From assembly GCA_025354165.1 (NCBI GenBank), contig JANXNI010000042.1, forward strand, positions 1-64,000: a stretch of 64,000 nucleotides of DNA, read 5' to 3'. Every line of letters begins with the position of its first letter. The first letter of the stretch is position 1. Under the pieces are notes generated by a model that was not told where the DNA came from, did no database searches, and saw nothing but the letters and a program-made list of their open reading frames with translations. The stretch comes from Burkholderiales bacterium. GTDB lineage: Bacteria; Pseudomonadota; Gammaproteobacteria; Burkholderiales; Casimicrobiaceae. The translations under genes and the position numbers were made by a program. This document shows, one piece after another, positions 27,362-36,268 of this stretch.

Positions 27362-28621
27362 CTACTTGGCTAACCGAATACCGCTGAACTGCCAGCGCTT
27401 CTCGGGTTGGAAAAAGTTGCGATAGGTGACGCGGGTGTGTCCCGGTGATGTCGCGGATGAACTACCGCGCAGCACAAACTGGTTGCACATGAACTTGCCG
27501 TTGTATTCACCAACCGCACCGGTCGCCGGTGTAAAGCCGGGGTGGCCGAGATAGGCCGACGCAGTCCATTGCCAGCGCTCGCCGAAGCATTGTGCCAGCG
27601 CGCTGGAGTTCGTCCCGGCATGGGAAACGCTGACTGCGTGCTCCCATTCTGCCTCGGTCGGTAACCTTGCGTCGGCCCAGCGTGCATAAGCGTCGGCCTC
27701 AAAAAAACTGACGTGACACACTGGGGCTTCAAGATCCAGCGCCTGAGTGCCGTGCAGCGTAAATTCAGTCCACGCGCCGTGGTCTTCGCGCCAATACATC
27801 GGTGCGCACCAATGATCGTTACGCACGCGATCCCAGCCCTCGGAGAGCCACAACTCGTGACGTGTGTAGCCACCGTCCGCGATGAAAGCGAGGTATTCGC
27901 GATTACTGACAAGGTGATTGGCGATTTGATAGGGCCGCAAAAAAACCTGATGACGCGGTGATTCATTGTCAAACGCAAATTGCCCGTTGTGCCGGGCGTC
28001 GTGGCCGATTTCAACAAGGCCACCCGCGAATGATGACCACGACGATGCGCTCCTGACGGTAGGGCTACCAGTTATAGGTGTCTCTAGATACACCGGTGAA
28101 CACGGGTTCATCGAGAGCATGTGTTTCAGATCAGTCAGCATCAATTCCTGATGCTGCTGTTCGTGATTAAGTCCCAGCGTGACCAGGCTGTGGACAGCGG
28201 CAGCGTGCGATGGAATGGCAAGAAATTCGAGCATTGCCGCATCAACGTGGGCGCGATATTGGTGAACGCGATCCAGCGAAGGCCGTGAAAGCAGACCGCG
28301 TTCAGGACGCGGATGTTTGTCGCCAATGCCGTTGTAATAACTGTTGAACAACATTTTGAACGCCGGATCGAAAACGCGATACGTATCAGCGTACGGCTCA
28401 AGGATGAAGGTTTCAAAGAACCAGCTGGTGTGCGCCATGTGCCACTTGATGGGGCTGGCGTCCGCCATCGATTGCACCTGACAATCCTCGGGCGAAAGCG
28501 GCGCGACGAGCGTATCCGTGTGCGCCCTGACCTGCGAAAACTGTTCGGCTAACGATTGCGGCTTAAGCGCTGTTTGGTCAAGCGCACGCAGAGGAGCCTG
28601 GGACGTCATAACTTGATGCAT
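27362..28621 (-). CDS. egtB: Ergothioneine biosynthesis protein EgtB (hercynine oxygenase-type)
   Basis: 419 residues. The N-terminal DinB-like half carries the iron ligands in IKWHMAHTSWFFE and LNHEQQHQEL (near residue 150). The C-terminal half is a formylglycine-generating/sulfatase-modifying domain (PYQIANHLVSNREYLAFI, PTEAEWEHA, MCNQFVLRGS, FSGIRLA). The enzyme joins the sulfur of a thiol (gamma-glutamylcysteine or cysteine) to hercynine using O2. ATG 28621 follows AAGGAAG at about 10 bp. It forms an operon with egtD; egtA, egtC and egtE were not seen, so which thiol is used and which lyase completes the pathway is open. Confidence 0.96.
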   Translation of the reverse strand: MHQVMTSQAPLRALDQTALKPQSLAEQFSQVRAHTDTLVAPLSPEDCQVQSMADASPIKWHMAHTSWFFETFILEPYADTYRVFDPAFKMLFNSYYNGIGDKHPRPERGLLSRPSLDRVHQYRAHVDAAMLEFLAIPSHAAAVHSLVTLGLNHEQQHQELMLTDLKHMLSMNPCSPVYLETPITGSPTVRSASSWSSFAGGLVEIGHDARHNGQFAFDNESPRHQVFLRPYQIANHLVSNREYLAFIADGGYTRHELWLSEGWDRVRNDHWCAPMYWREDHGAWTEFTLHGTQALDLEAPVCHVSFFEADAYARWADARLPTEAEWEHAVSVSHAGTNSSALAQCFGERWQWTASAYLGHPGFTPATGAVGEYNGKFMCNQFVLRGSSSATSPGHTRVTYRNFFQPEKRWQFSGIRLAK

Positions 28622-28722
28622 ATTCTTTGCCGCTTCCTTGTTCCAGATTCATTGCGATTGATCGACAGCTCAAGCGCAATACGCGTTGTTCACACGGGAA
28701 TCCAATCTTACGTGCAAAACGG

Positions 28723-29385
28723 TTAACTGGTTTCGACCGACCATGCACCACCGGCCAGATACGCTATTCCTCCATAGCGCTCGGCAAGGTGCTCCGTTCT
28801 GAAGCCCGACATCGCGCACAATTTCCGCCAGGGCGCATCATAGTCTGCGAAGGTCGTACAGTAAGGGCGTTGCCGCCACTGCACCCACGGATTCAGGATG
28901 GCCAGCGGCCCAGCGAAGAATTTGCCACCCGCCAGAGCGAATCGTGCGTCCGGCTTTGCGGCGGCCATCAGCGCGGCGAGCGCGGCGTCAGATTGCAATA
29001 CGTCATGCGTGAACATTAGCAAAAAGGCGTTGACCTGGCCCCCTGCGACGTGTGCCGACATTGCTTCGACCGCACTGTCGATGAATTGAATGTTGGCCAG
29101 ACGCTGCGATCGGGCGCGCGCTTTCGCCTGCTGCATCATGGCCGCGCAGGGCTCTACCGCCAATACTTTGCCGCCTGGGCCTACGGATGCAGACAGCGCC
29201 GCCAACGATTTGCCCGTGCCGCAACCGACGTCCATCACCACGTCACACGCGGTCAGCCGAAGTAGCTGGTGCGCATCGCGTCGAATCGGCTCCAGTCGCG
29301 GCGTCAGGTCGTCGTAGCGCTCGGCGAGCTGCGTGTACTGGTTGTTGGAGCGGGAGAGGTCGGCTGAGAAATCGAGTAGCTGCAT
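28723..29385 (-). CDS. Class I SAM-dependent methyltransferase
   Basis: 220 residues from ATG 29385 (MQLLDFSADLSRSNNQYTQL). The SAM-binding motif VVMDVGCGTGKSLAALSA is at about 49-66, then VLAVEPCAAMM and a motif-II-like block AFLLMFTHDVLQ. The longer in-frame start at 29559 adds 58 residues lacking any conserved sequence. The substrate is unknown; phospholipid, quinone and small-molecule methyltransferases share this fold. It lies 101 bp upstream of egtB (about 100 bp gap) on the same strand and could be in the same transcript. Confidence 0.85.
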   Translation of the reverse strand: MQLLDFSADLSRSNNQYTQLAERYDDLTPRLEPIRRDAHQLLRLTACDVVMDVGCGTGKSLAALSASVGPGGKVLAVEPCAAMMQQAKARARSQRLANIQFIDSAVEAMSAHVAGGQVNAFLLMFTHDVLQSDAALAALMAAAKPDARFALAGGKFFAGPLAILNPWVQWRQRPYCTTFADYDAPWRKLCAMSGFRTEHLAERYGGIAYLAGGAWSVETS

Positions 29386-29539
29386 GGGAACCCGGCTGGC
29401 ACAGATTGATCTAATCGAAAGTCGCGACGCCGCAAAATTCCTTACAGCCAAGGCAATGCGGCGCCCAATATCGGGTTCGATGGTGTGCCAACGAGATAGT
29501 TCACAACCCGCAAACGGGGCGTACGGCCCGCTGCAACCG

Positions 29540-30787
29540 TCAGCGGTCAGACAGCTCAAGCCGGGCGCGCACGCCCTGATGCGCCGGTGGAATGCCCGAC
29601 GCGAAAATCACGCCGCCGCTCACCAGCAGCGCCGAAATGCCGAACGGCACTACCGCTGCCCCAAACGCAAGTGGCACAGCGACTGAGCAACTATTGCTGA
29701 GCACCGAGCGCAGGCCCACGGCCTCACCGCCGCGACCGGCGGGCGACGCCGCATGCAGCAGCGAAAGCATGTTCGGCTGGCTCATGCCGACAGCGCAGCC
29801 GAACAGCAGCCCCAGCGCCATCAAGGCGGGCGCAACACCGGCCCACGGCAGCGCCATAAACACGATGGTGACGACCGCGAGCGAAGCCCGCAAAATCTGC
29901 CACTCGTTCGCCCGCCGCGACAACCAGGGCATGGCCGCACGCGCCGCGAATGTACCCACCGCGAACAGCGAAAACACCAACCCAATCACCGATGCCGAAT
30001 ACCCCATCCGATGCCCCAACACCGGCAGCATCACAATGAACAAATCCCACGACGCGCTCATGATCATGTTGACCCAATAAATTCGGCGCATTTCGGGCGT
30101 TGCCAGCAGGTCAAACACACGGGGCTTTTGCGGCACCTCTCGTGCCTCACCGTCCTCATTTATCGCCGATTCCTGCTCCAGCGCTGCGATTGGAGGCGCG
30201 TCTGGGCGTGGTAAATCCCGAGCACGTGTCACCACCAGCCAGGCCGCGACACAGGCAAACAGGGCGAGGGCAGCAAACGAGGCCCGAAAACCCAACGCGT
30301 CAATCAAAATCCCCGCGATAAAAGGGCCAAAGGTGCTCGACGCGGAATGCCCCAGGGCGAACCAGCCGAAGTTCGCCAGCCGTTCAGACGGCGTCGCGTT
30401 TGCGACCAAATGCCCCACTGTGTGCTGCGACGCCACCGACAGCACATTGAAGCCGAAGCCAATCGTCAACGCCGTCAGCAACAGCGTTGGCAGCGACAGA
30501 TAAATCACCGGCATCCACGCGCCGACAAGCACGAGCCCGATCCCGAGCCGCATCACCCGCGTTGCGCCCACGCGATCCACCCAGCGCCCAATCGACAGCG
30601 CCGTTAGCACTGAAATGATTGAGAACAGCGCCATGAACACGCCGACCAGATACTCCGCGTTTCCCGTCTGCAAAATGTAGAGCGAACCGGTAACCCGACC
30701 GCCTGACAACGCCATATGCCCGGTCAGGTTGATCAGGATCAGAGGAAGCAGGAAAGGAGGAAGGCGCGAGAGGAACGAGGAGAGCAC
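29540..30787 (-). CDS. Major facilitator superfamily transporter
   Basis: 415 residues with about 12 transmembrane helices. The MFS loop 2-3 motif appears as LSIGRWVDRVGATRVMRLG near residue 65; the second half has GYSASVIGLVFSLFAVGTFAARAAMPWLSRR. A polar cytoplasmic loop between helices 6 and 7 (DLPRPDAPPIAALEQESAINEDGEAREVPQKP) is normal for the family. The substrate is unknown, probably an exporter. It starts close to recQ on the opposite strand. Confidence 0.9.
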   Translation of the reverse strand: MLSSFLSRLPPFLLPLILINLTGHMALSGGRVTGSLYILQTGNAEYLVGVFMALFSIISVLTALSIGRWVDRVGATRVMRLGIGLVLVGAWMPVIYLSLPTLLLTALTIGFGFNVLSVASQHTVGHLVANATPSERLANFGWFALGHSASSTFGPFIAGILIDALGFRASFAALALFACVAAWLVVTRARDLPRPDAPPIAALEQESAINEDGEAREVPQKPRVFDLLATPEMRRIYWVNMIMSASWDLFIVMLPVLGHRMGYSASVIGLVFSLFAVGTFAARAAMPWLSRRANEWQILRASLAVVTIVFMALPWAGVAPALMALGLLFGCAVGMSQPNMLSLLHAASPAGRGGEAVGLRSVLSNSCSVAVPLAFGAAVVPFGISALLVSGGVIFASGIPPAHQGVRARLELSDR

Positions 30788-30904
30788 ATGCTGATTTTAG
30801 GGGGCATCAACCGGTAAGTCGTGCTCGCAGCTCGCAATTCTGCGTCGTGTCGGCTCCCTCCGCGTGGTGGGGGAAAGGCAGGCAAACTTGCTAACCTTCA
30901 CCCC

Positions 30905-32743
30905 ATGACCCAAACCGCTCTAGAAATCCTCAAAACAACCTTCGGCTATTCAAGCTTTCGCGGCCCGCAGGCTGACATCATTGATTGCGTTGCGTCCGGC
31001 CATGATGCGCTCGTGCTCATGCCCACCGGTGGCGGCAAATCGCTGTGCTACCAAATCCCCGCGCTGCTTCGCCCCGGTCTGGCGATTGTGGTGTCGCCGC
31101 TCATCGCGCTCATGCAGGATCAGGTGGACGCATTGCGCGAGCTGGGCGTCGCCTCCGCGTTTTTGAATTCGTCGCTATCGCCCGTGGAGGCGACGAAGGT
31201 CGAGCGGCAGTTCATGACCGGCGAAATCAAGCTCCTGTACGTCGCGCCCGAGCGCCTCATGATGGAGAGTTTTTTAACGCAACTTGATCTGCTGCGAGAT
31301 CGCAATCAGCTTGCGCTATTCGCCATCGACGAGGCCCACTGCGTGTCGCAATGGGGTCACGATTTCCGCTCGGACTACTTGCAGTTGGCTGTCCTTGCAG
31401 ATCGCTTTCCGGGCGTGCCGCGCGTTGCATTGACCGCTACCGCCGACGCGTTGACACGAACCGAAATTCGCCTGCGCCTCAAACTCGACGACGCGCGTGA
31501 ATTCGTCTCCAGCTTTGATCGTCCGAACATCCGCTACACCATCACCGCGCGCGGCGACGAGCGCGAACAGTTGCTCGCCTTCCTTGCGGCACACGAGGGT
31601 GAGGCGGGCATCGTCTACTGCCTGTCACGAAAAAAAGTGGAAGCCACGTCTGAATGGCTTACTGAACAAGGCGTCAGGGCGCTGCCGTACCACGCCGGGA
31701 TGGACGCCGAAGCACGGCGCAAAAATCAGTCGCGTTTTTTGCGTGAATCAGGCCTCATCATGGTCGCCACCATCGCGTTCGGCATGGGCATCGACAAGCC
31801 CGACGTGCGCTTCGTCGTGCATCTCGATTTGCCGAAAAGTGTCGAGAGCTATTATCAGGAAACGGGCCGCGCTGGACGAGATGGCGAAGCCTCCGAAGCG
31901 CTTATGGTGTACGGCCTGACCGATGTCGTGCAACAGCTCCGATTCATCGACGCCAGTGGGGCCAGCGACGACTTCAAGCGCACCGGGCGCGTCAAGCTTG
32001 ACGCCTTGCTTGGCCTCTGCGAAACCAACGCCTGCCGACGCGGACGGCTCCTCGCCTATTTTGGCGAAATCAAGCCTGACGGCTACGCCTGCGGCAACTG
32101 TGACACCTGCTTAAGCCCGCCGAAAACGTGGGACGCAACCGAGCAGGTCGGTATGGCGTTAGCCGCGATTGAGGCCACCGGCCAGTGCTACGGCGCGACC
32201 TACGTCATCGAAGTGTTGCGCGGCGTCAACACCACGCAAATCCGCACGCGCGGTCACGATCAATCCGACGTGTACGGCATCGGCACCGCGTTCGACGATC
32301 CCGCGTGGAGGAACGTCATCCGTCAGATCGTCACGCTCGGTTGGGCGGAAATTGATGTCACGAATTACGGTGCCTTGCGCCTGACACACGCCGCCGCGCC
32401 CGTGATGCGCGGCGAGGTCACCGCGATGCTGCGCAAACTCGCCGAGGTCAAAACCTTCGGCAGCGTTGCGAAAGCCGCACCAAAGCGAACCAGTCGCAAA
32501 AACACGGTCGAACTGCCAGTGGACGAGGTGTTGCACGAAGCGCTCAAGCGCTGGCTGGTCGAAACCGCCGCCGCAGAAGACGTCGCCCCCTTCGCCATCC
32601 TGCACGACAACGTGCTCAAAGAAATCGCCAGCCGCAAACCGAAAGAGCGCAGCAAACTCGCCGATATCAACGGCATCGGCGAGAACAAATTGCGCAAATA
32701 TAGTGACGCAATTCTCAAACTGGTGTCGGATTTTCCGGGATAA
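30905..32743 (+). CDS. recQ: ATP-dependent DNA helicase RecQ
   Basis: 612 residues from ATG 30905 ([20 protein letters not shown]); the longer GTG 30821 frame adds unconserved sequence. Walker [15 protein letters not shown] is at 41-54, DEAH in [17 protein letters not shown] near 140, then the helicase C-domain ([24 protein letters not shown]), zinc-binding Cys ([12 protein letters not shown]...YACGNCDTC), winged helix and an HRDC domain ([19 protein letters not shown]). It unwinds branched DNA in recombination repair. The stop codon overlaps the next 116-bp repeat by two bases. Confidence 0.97.
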   Translation: MTQTALEILKTTFGYSSFRGPQADIIDCVASGHDALVLMPTGGGKSLCYQIPALLRPGLAIVVSPLIALMQDQVDALRELGVASAFLNSSLSPVEATKVERQFMTGEIKLLYVAPERLMMESFLTQLDLLRDRNQLALFAIDEAHCVSQWGHDFRSDYLQLAVLADRFPGVPRVALTATADALTRTEIRLRLKLDDAREFVSSFDRPNIRYTITARGDEREQLLAFLAAHEGEAGIVYCLSRKKVEATSEWLTEQGVRALPYHAGMDAEARRKNQSRFLRESGLIMVATIAFGMGIDKPDVRFVVHLDLPKSVESYYQETGRAGRDGEASEALMVYGLTDVVQQLRFIDASGASDDFKRTGRVKLDALLGLCETNACRRGRLLAYFGEIKPDGYACGNCDTCLSPPKTWDATEQVGMALAAIEATGQCYGATYVIEVLRGVNTTQIRTRGHDQSDVYGIGTAFDDPAWRNVIRQIVTLGWAEIDVTNYGALRLTHAAAPVMRGEVTAMLRKLAEVKTFGSVAKAAPKRTSRKNTVELPVDEVLHEALKRWLVETAAAEDVAPFAILHDNVLKEIASRKPKERSKLADINGIGENKLRKYSDAILKLVSDFPG

Positions 32744-32857
32744 GCTTTTAGCTGTAACCCATACTGAATAGGGGCTGAAGGCAAAAAAGTGCCAAAGCCG
32801 ACTTTTGGCGAATTGAGCAGCTATCCCTTATTAAATGGTCGTTATGTGAAAAAGCTG
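32742..32857 (-). repeat. 116-bp dispersed intergenic repeat, copy 4
   Basis: Read on the minus strand it begins CAGCTTTTTCACATAACGAC, with AGTCGGC at positions 55-61 and GCCCC at 83-87. On the plus strand it overlaps the last two bases of the recQ stop codon. The far end reads AAGCTT, so the end base is mismatched here. Confidence 0.85.
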
Positions 32858-32887
32858 AATGATCGCGTGCGGACTAAAAACGTGAAT

Positions 32888-33205
32888 TCACTCAAGGCTG
32901 AGTAGCGCGCCGACCGACTGCCCAAGCTGCTCCACCAGCTCTGGATCCATGTATTTGTACTCGTCTGGAATGTCCAGCACATGGATGGTTTTGCCATCGA
33001 GCAACCGCGAGAACTCCGCGACAAGCCGCGACCTGTGCTTCTCCTCCATCACGAAAATCACGTCCACCCAAAGAATGTCATCCGCAGAAACTTTGCGCCG
33101 CGCATTCGTGCTCGTGCCCGCCGAGCGAACGGACATTAGCGGATGCTTGCGGAAAATTTGCTCAGCTGTAGGGCTGCGCCATTGGTTGCGGGAGCAGATG
33201 AACAG
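32888..33205 (-). pseudogene. Low-molecular-weight protein tyrosine phosphatase-like gene without a standard start
   Basis: The frame encodes ALFICSRNQWRSPTAEQIF, which has the phosphatase loop C-X5-R-S (Cys at 33196-33194), then SVRSAGTSTNARRKVSADDI, VMEEKHRSRLVAEF and HVLDIPDEYKYMDPELVEQL. This agrees with the small (about 110-residue) LMW-PTP-like family. The first ATG in frame, 33136, lies after the catalytic loop. Upstream there is only CTG 33205 and a TGA about 60 bp further; an ATG at 33234 is in another frame. Either translation starts at an unusual codon, or a base was lost in the A-rich run around 33212-33220, or the gene is damaged. The C-terminal part is intact. It follows a TIR-like gene across an inverted repeat. 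Confidence 0.6.
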
Positions 33206-33253
33206 GGCGTTTTGTTTTTGTCCGAGCCCGGCATTGCTTCTTTCTATCGGCGC

Positions 33254-33357
33254 GTAGGGTGCGTTTCAACGCACCCAAATTGATACGGGCCAACGCGGAT
33301 TAGGCAAATGACGCTTCGAGTTTTGTGTTTACGAGGTGAGTTAAAAACGCACCCTAC
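33254..33357. repeat. Inverted repeat GTAGGGTGCGTTT / AAACGCACCCTAC
   Basis: A 13-bp perfect inverted pair (33254-33266 and 33345-33357) 78 bp apart; the left arm is also half of a local hairpin GGGTGCGTT-TC-AACGCACCC. It sits between the 3' end of the TIR-like gene and the 5' side of the phosphatase-like gene, on the edge of the sequence where a start codon for the latter would be expected. Confidence 0.7.
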
Positions 33358-33363
33358 CTCGCT

Positions 33364-34348
33364 TCACTCAGCGAACGCTACGGTGAGGCCAGAACGAACC
33401 ATATAGCTATCTAGACTCTTCAGACCGTCAAATATTTGCGCTAGCCGATAGTCGAATGGAAGCACCTCAGTGATCTTTCCGCTAGATCCAGTTTGCCGGG
33501 GAATAGGCAACATTGCGCGCGCCATCAACCGACACCAAAATATTTCTCGCCACATGCGTGGAAGCGTAATAAATGTCGCACCAGTATCCGACTGCAAGTT
33601 GGTCGGGATGGCAGTTCGCCCAAGGTTCCTTGAAGTTTTCATTTTGGATTCCATCCTCTTCGCTCGAAACCAAAATGCGTATGTTCACATCCCTTTTTGA
33701 AATAGCCGTTGTTGTCCAATTGGTGACGATAACTTCCCAGTCTGAGCTAGGGTCGGAAAAAATGACGCAATTCTCGACGTAGGCAAAGGACGGTGGATTT
33801 ACGACTCCGTATGGTTCTGGACTTGTCTCGGAGGCAGACGACAGCACCAGACCTATCGCTTTGCACAACTCGTCTGTGACGAGTGTTTTGATGCTCTTAA
33901 ACTGGCTTGATTTCTTATCGAAATTCGCCTCTTCGAGCTTGTATTGAATTGGCCACCGTTTATGTGCAAGATCGAACGGAAGCTGCTTGGGCTCTCCGAA
34001 GGCAGTATTCATCACCGAGATCACACGCGAATCTGTAATCTCACTAAATGCATAGCCAAGTTCGATAAGTACATTTGGATTGGGTGATCGCTTTTGGGCG
34101 ACGGAAGCTGAGCAAAGGGTCAAATCGGCCACAAAGACAGCACACTTTGAAATTTTTCCGAAAATTGCGTTTGCGATGTCAGGCGTTCCGGGAATTCCTG
34201 CGGTGTCGTGGTCAAGCCGTATTGCCTCGTCTAAGTCTTGATCGCCATTAAGCTTCCTTATTGCTTCCTTGATGCAATCTCTTACAAAGTAGCGATTCGT
34301 GGTTGCGGGGGAATCGCTTTGCCACGAGTAAAAGATTGACCTCTTCAC
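33364..34348 (-). pseudogene. TIR-like nucleotide-binding protein gene with an apparent 3' frameshift
   Basis: The main frame (33482-34348, 288 codons) starts MKRSIFYSWQSDSPATTNRY and continues with AIRLDHDTAGIPGTPDIANA, KISKCAVFVADLTLCS and SPNPNVLIELGYAFSEI. I recognise this as a TIR-like family with FYSWQSD and a conserved NPNVxxELGYA; TIR-like proteins often act as NAD-consuming or signal-sensing effectors in bacterial immunity. After DGARNVAYSP the frame ends NWI-stop, but the next frame continues GSSGKITEVLPFDYRLAQIF to a stop at 33364. A one-base change in the C4 run at 33498-33501 would join them into about 325 residues. The gene is less GC-rich by eye than its neighbours. It overlaps the antitoxin stop by 4 bp. 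Confidence 0.65.
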
Positions 34349-34635
34349 ACTGGCGTCGCATGCAACTTAAGCCCCAGCGCGCTCACTACTTTCATGATCG
34401 TCGCAAACTCCGGGTTACCTTCTGGGGAAAGCGCTTTGTAAAGACTCTCGCGCCCGAGGCCGGTGTCGCGGGCGATTTGTGCCATTCCTTTGGCGCGAGC
34501 GATATCGCCTAGCGCGGCGGCTACGAGTGCGGGATCGCCTTCCTCGAATGCGGCTTCAAGATATGCGGCGATGTCTTCCTCGGTCTCAAGGTGCTCGGCG
34601 GGGTCCCATGTGCGGGTTTTCAATGTGCTTGCCAT
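34345..34635 (-). CDS. HigA-like antitoxin (addiction module antidote)
   Basis: 96 residues. The DNA-binding helix-turn-helix lies in the C-terminal half (GMAQIARDTGLGRESLYKALSPEGNPEFATIMKVVSALGL), preceded by EDIAAYLEAAFEEGDPALVAAALGDIARA. This is the family of probable addiction-module antidote proteins found next to RelE/HigB-type toxins, which here lies just upstream (9-bp gap). The order toxin then antitoxin is typical for this family. The last codons overlap the start of the TIR-like gene by 4 bp, which would couple the TIR-like gene to the module. Confidence 0.9.
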   Translation of the reverse strand: MASTLKTRTWDPAEHLETEEDIAAYLEAAFEEGDPALVAAALGDIARAKGMAQIARDTGLGRESLYKALSPEGNPEFATIMKVVSALGLKLHATPV

Positions 34636-34644
34636 ACTGCTCTC

Positions 34645-34935
34645 CTAAACGATGCGGGCCAGTTCGAGTGCGGATTTGATGTCGCGATCCTGCGTGCGCT
34701 TGTCGCCGCCCGCGAGCAGGATCACTACGGTCTGTCCACGCTGAACAAAGTAAACGCGGTAACCCGGCCCGTAGTCAATGCGCAGTTCGGAAACGCCTTC
34801 GCCGACTGCCTTCACGTCACCGGGGTTACCTAGCGACAATCGACGAACGCGAATGTCAATCCGCGCTCTAGCCTGCCGATCCCGCAGCGCCGAAAACCAC
34901 GCGGCGTAAGTCTCCGTTTGCCGGATTTCAATCAT
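34645..34935 (-). CDS. HigB/RelE-type toxin
   Basis: 96 residues: IEIRQTETYAAWFSALRDRQ, ARIDIRVRRLSLGNPGDVKAVGEGVSELRIDYGPGYRVYFVQRG and LLAGGDKRTQDRDI, a close fit to the addiction-module killer family whose members cut mRNA on the ribosome. The cognate antitoxin follows 9 bp downstream. The promoter would lie at about 34940-34970, between the toxin and lysE-like gene, but no palindromic operator is obvious. Confidence 0.92.
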   Translation of the reverse strand: MIEIRQTETYAAWFSALRDRQARARIDIRVRRLSLGNPGDVKAVGEGVSELRIDYGPGYRVYFVQRGQTVVILLAGGDKRTQDRDIKSALELARIV

Positions 34936-34971
34936 GTTGAATTGTATCGCATGGGATACGCGCTTCTGCGG

Positions 34972-35583
34972 TCAACTCCGTAGCGGCAACGCCACCCCAA
35001 TCGCCACAAACACCCCACCACAAACTTGATTAAAGCGCCGTCCGACGCGGCGCAGCCACGGGCTGATGCGGTTGGCCATGCTTGCTATGAAAAATTCGGT
35101 GGCGATTTCGACGGCGGCGAAGGTGCTGGCCATGACGATGAATTGCAACAACAGGCTGCCGTGCGGGTCCATGAACTGTGGCAGGAACGCGGCGAAGAAG
35201 AGGGTGGCCTTCGGATTGGTGATCGCGGACAGTGCGCCCTGATGAAACATCGACCAGCCCGCTCGCGGTTCCGCTGAACTTGCAGCTTCAAGGCTCAACG
35301 ACGGCGAGCGCCACACCTGAATGCCGAGCCAGACGAGGTATGCGCCGCCTAGCCACTTAAGCACCGTCAGCCACACGAGCGATGTTTGCAGCAGCGCGCC
35401 AATGCCAAACATCGAGAGCGCAATCACGATGACAAAACCGAGCGCGCCACCGACGATTGTGTACATCGCCTTGCGCCGCCCGTGCAGCGCGCCATGCGTG
35501 AGCGCGAGTAGCCCGTTAGGCCCGGGCGAGAGCGAAAGCCCGGTCGCCGCCAGCAGATAGATGAGCCAAGTATGAATGTCCAT
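34972..35583 (-). CDS. LysE/RhtB-family amino-acid exporter
   Basis: 203 residues from ATG 35583 (MDIHTWLIYLLAATGLSLSPGPNGLLALTHG); a TTG start at 35592 is less likely. The SPGPN motif in the first helix, five to six transmembrane segments, and the family block AISLSMFGIGALLQTSLVWLTVLKWLGGAYLVWLGIQVW-type region (residues 50-95) are typical of RhtB/LysE exporters. The substrate is unknown; members export threonine, homoserine, lysine and similar compounds. It ends 36 bp before the toxin gene start, same strand. Confidence 0.93.
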   Translation of the reverse strand: MDIHTWLIYLLAATGLSLSPGPNGLLALTHGALHGRRKAMYTIVGGALGFVIVIALSMFGIGALLQTSLVWLTVLKWLGGAYLVWLGIQVWRSPSLSLEAASSAEPRAGWSMFHQGALSAITNPKATLFFAAFLPQFMDPHGSLLLQFIVMASTFAAVEIATEFFIASMANRISPWLRRVGRRFNQVCGGVFVAIGVALPLRS

Positions 35584-36004
35584 AGCTGGCAATGCTGCCG
35601 TGTGAGAGAACGCGGGTCAAGCGGGGCTACCAGACGTTTGGGACGTTCGCGCGGTTGCGCCGCGCTGTCTGAATCTCACGCTGCGGCACCCCCATGCACG
35701 AAGCGGGGGTAGCTCAACGCAGCGCGAAGTGTCGGTGCACGAGGCCTTTCACCATACGAGCTTATTTCCGCTAATCGACGTCGAAGATGGACTCGGCCAC
35801 GTCGTAGATGTAGGTGTCGTCCGACAGCATTTCAGGCTGTGGGATGATCGACCGCTATACAACGACAGAACAGAATTCAGTACAAGTTGGGCGCCGTTTC
35901 TGACCAGCCAACCTTCGACTCGGTTGGGTCGGTAACTTCCGGACCCGTATTTCAATATCAGGCAGCTCGATCTGCTTCGTCATCATTAAAGACAAGAGGA
36001 CACC
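35584..36004. other. Intergenic region upstream of the collagen-like lipoprotein
   Basis: No gene recognised. A short inverted pair ACCCCCATGCACGAAGCGGGGGT is at about 35688-35710. The frames present (for example 35729-35935) lack conserved sequence. Confidence 0.5.
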
Positions 36005-36268
36005 ATGAAATTAGCACTCTACGCAACACTTCTGATTCCGTTTACCCTGCTCACCGCGTGCGAGCGCGCAGCAACCCCGCCCACTCCGGTGGTCGTCACG
36101 CCCGCACCTGTGGTGGTTCCAGCGCCCGTTGCTGTGCCAGGCCCCGCAGGACCCGCTGGCGCTTCGGGGGCACAAGGCGAGCCTGGAAAACCGGGCGCAT
36201 CGGGTGAACCAGGCAAGCCCGGCGACAGCACTACAGTTATCGTGACACCTCCGGCGCCGTCGAAGTAG
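36005..36268 (+). CDS. Small collagen-like lipoprotein
   Basis: 87 residues. Signal peptide with lipobox LLTAC (Cys 19) targeting lipid attachment, then a Pro/Val-rich stretch (TPAPVVVPAPVAVP) and ten Gly-X-Y triplets (GPA GPA GAS GAQ GEP GKP GAS GEP GKP GDS) before a short C-terminus. The Gly-X-Y block could trimerise as a collagen-like stalk. AGAGGA precedes ATG at a good distance. The gene stands alone; no family function is known to me. Confidence 0.8.
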   Translation: MKLALYATLLIPFTLLTACERAATPPTPVVVTPAPVVVPAPVAVPGPAGPAGASGAQGEPGKPGASGEPGKPGDSTTVIVTPPAPSK

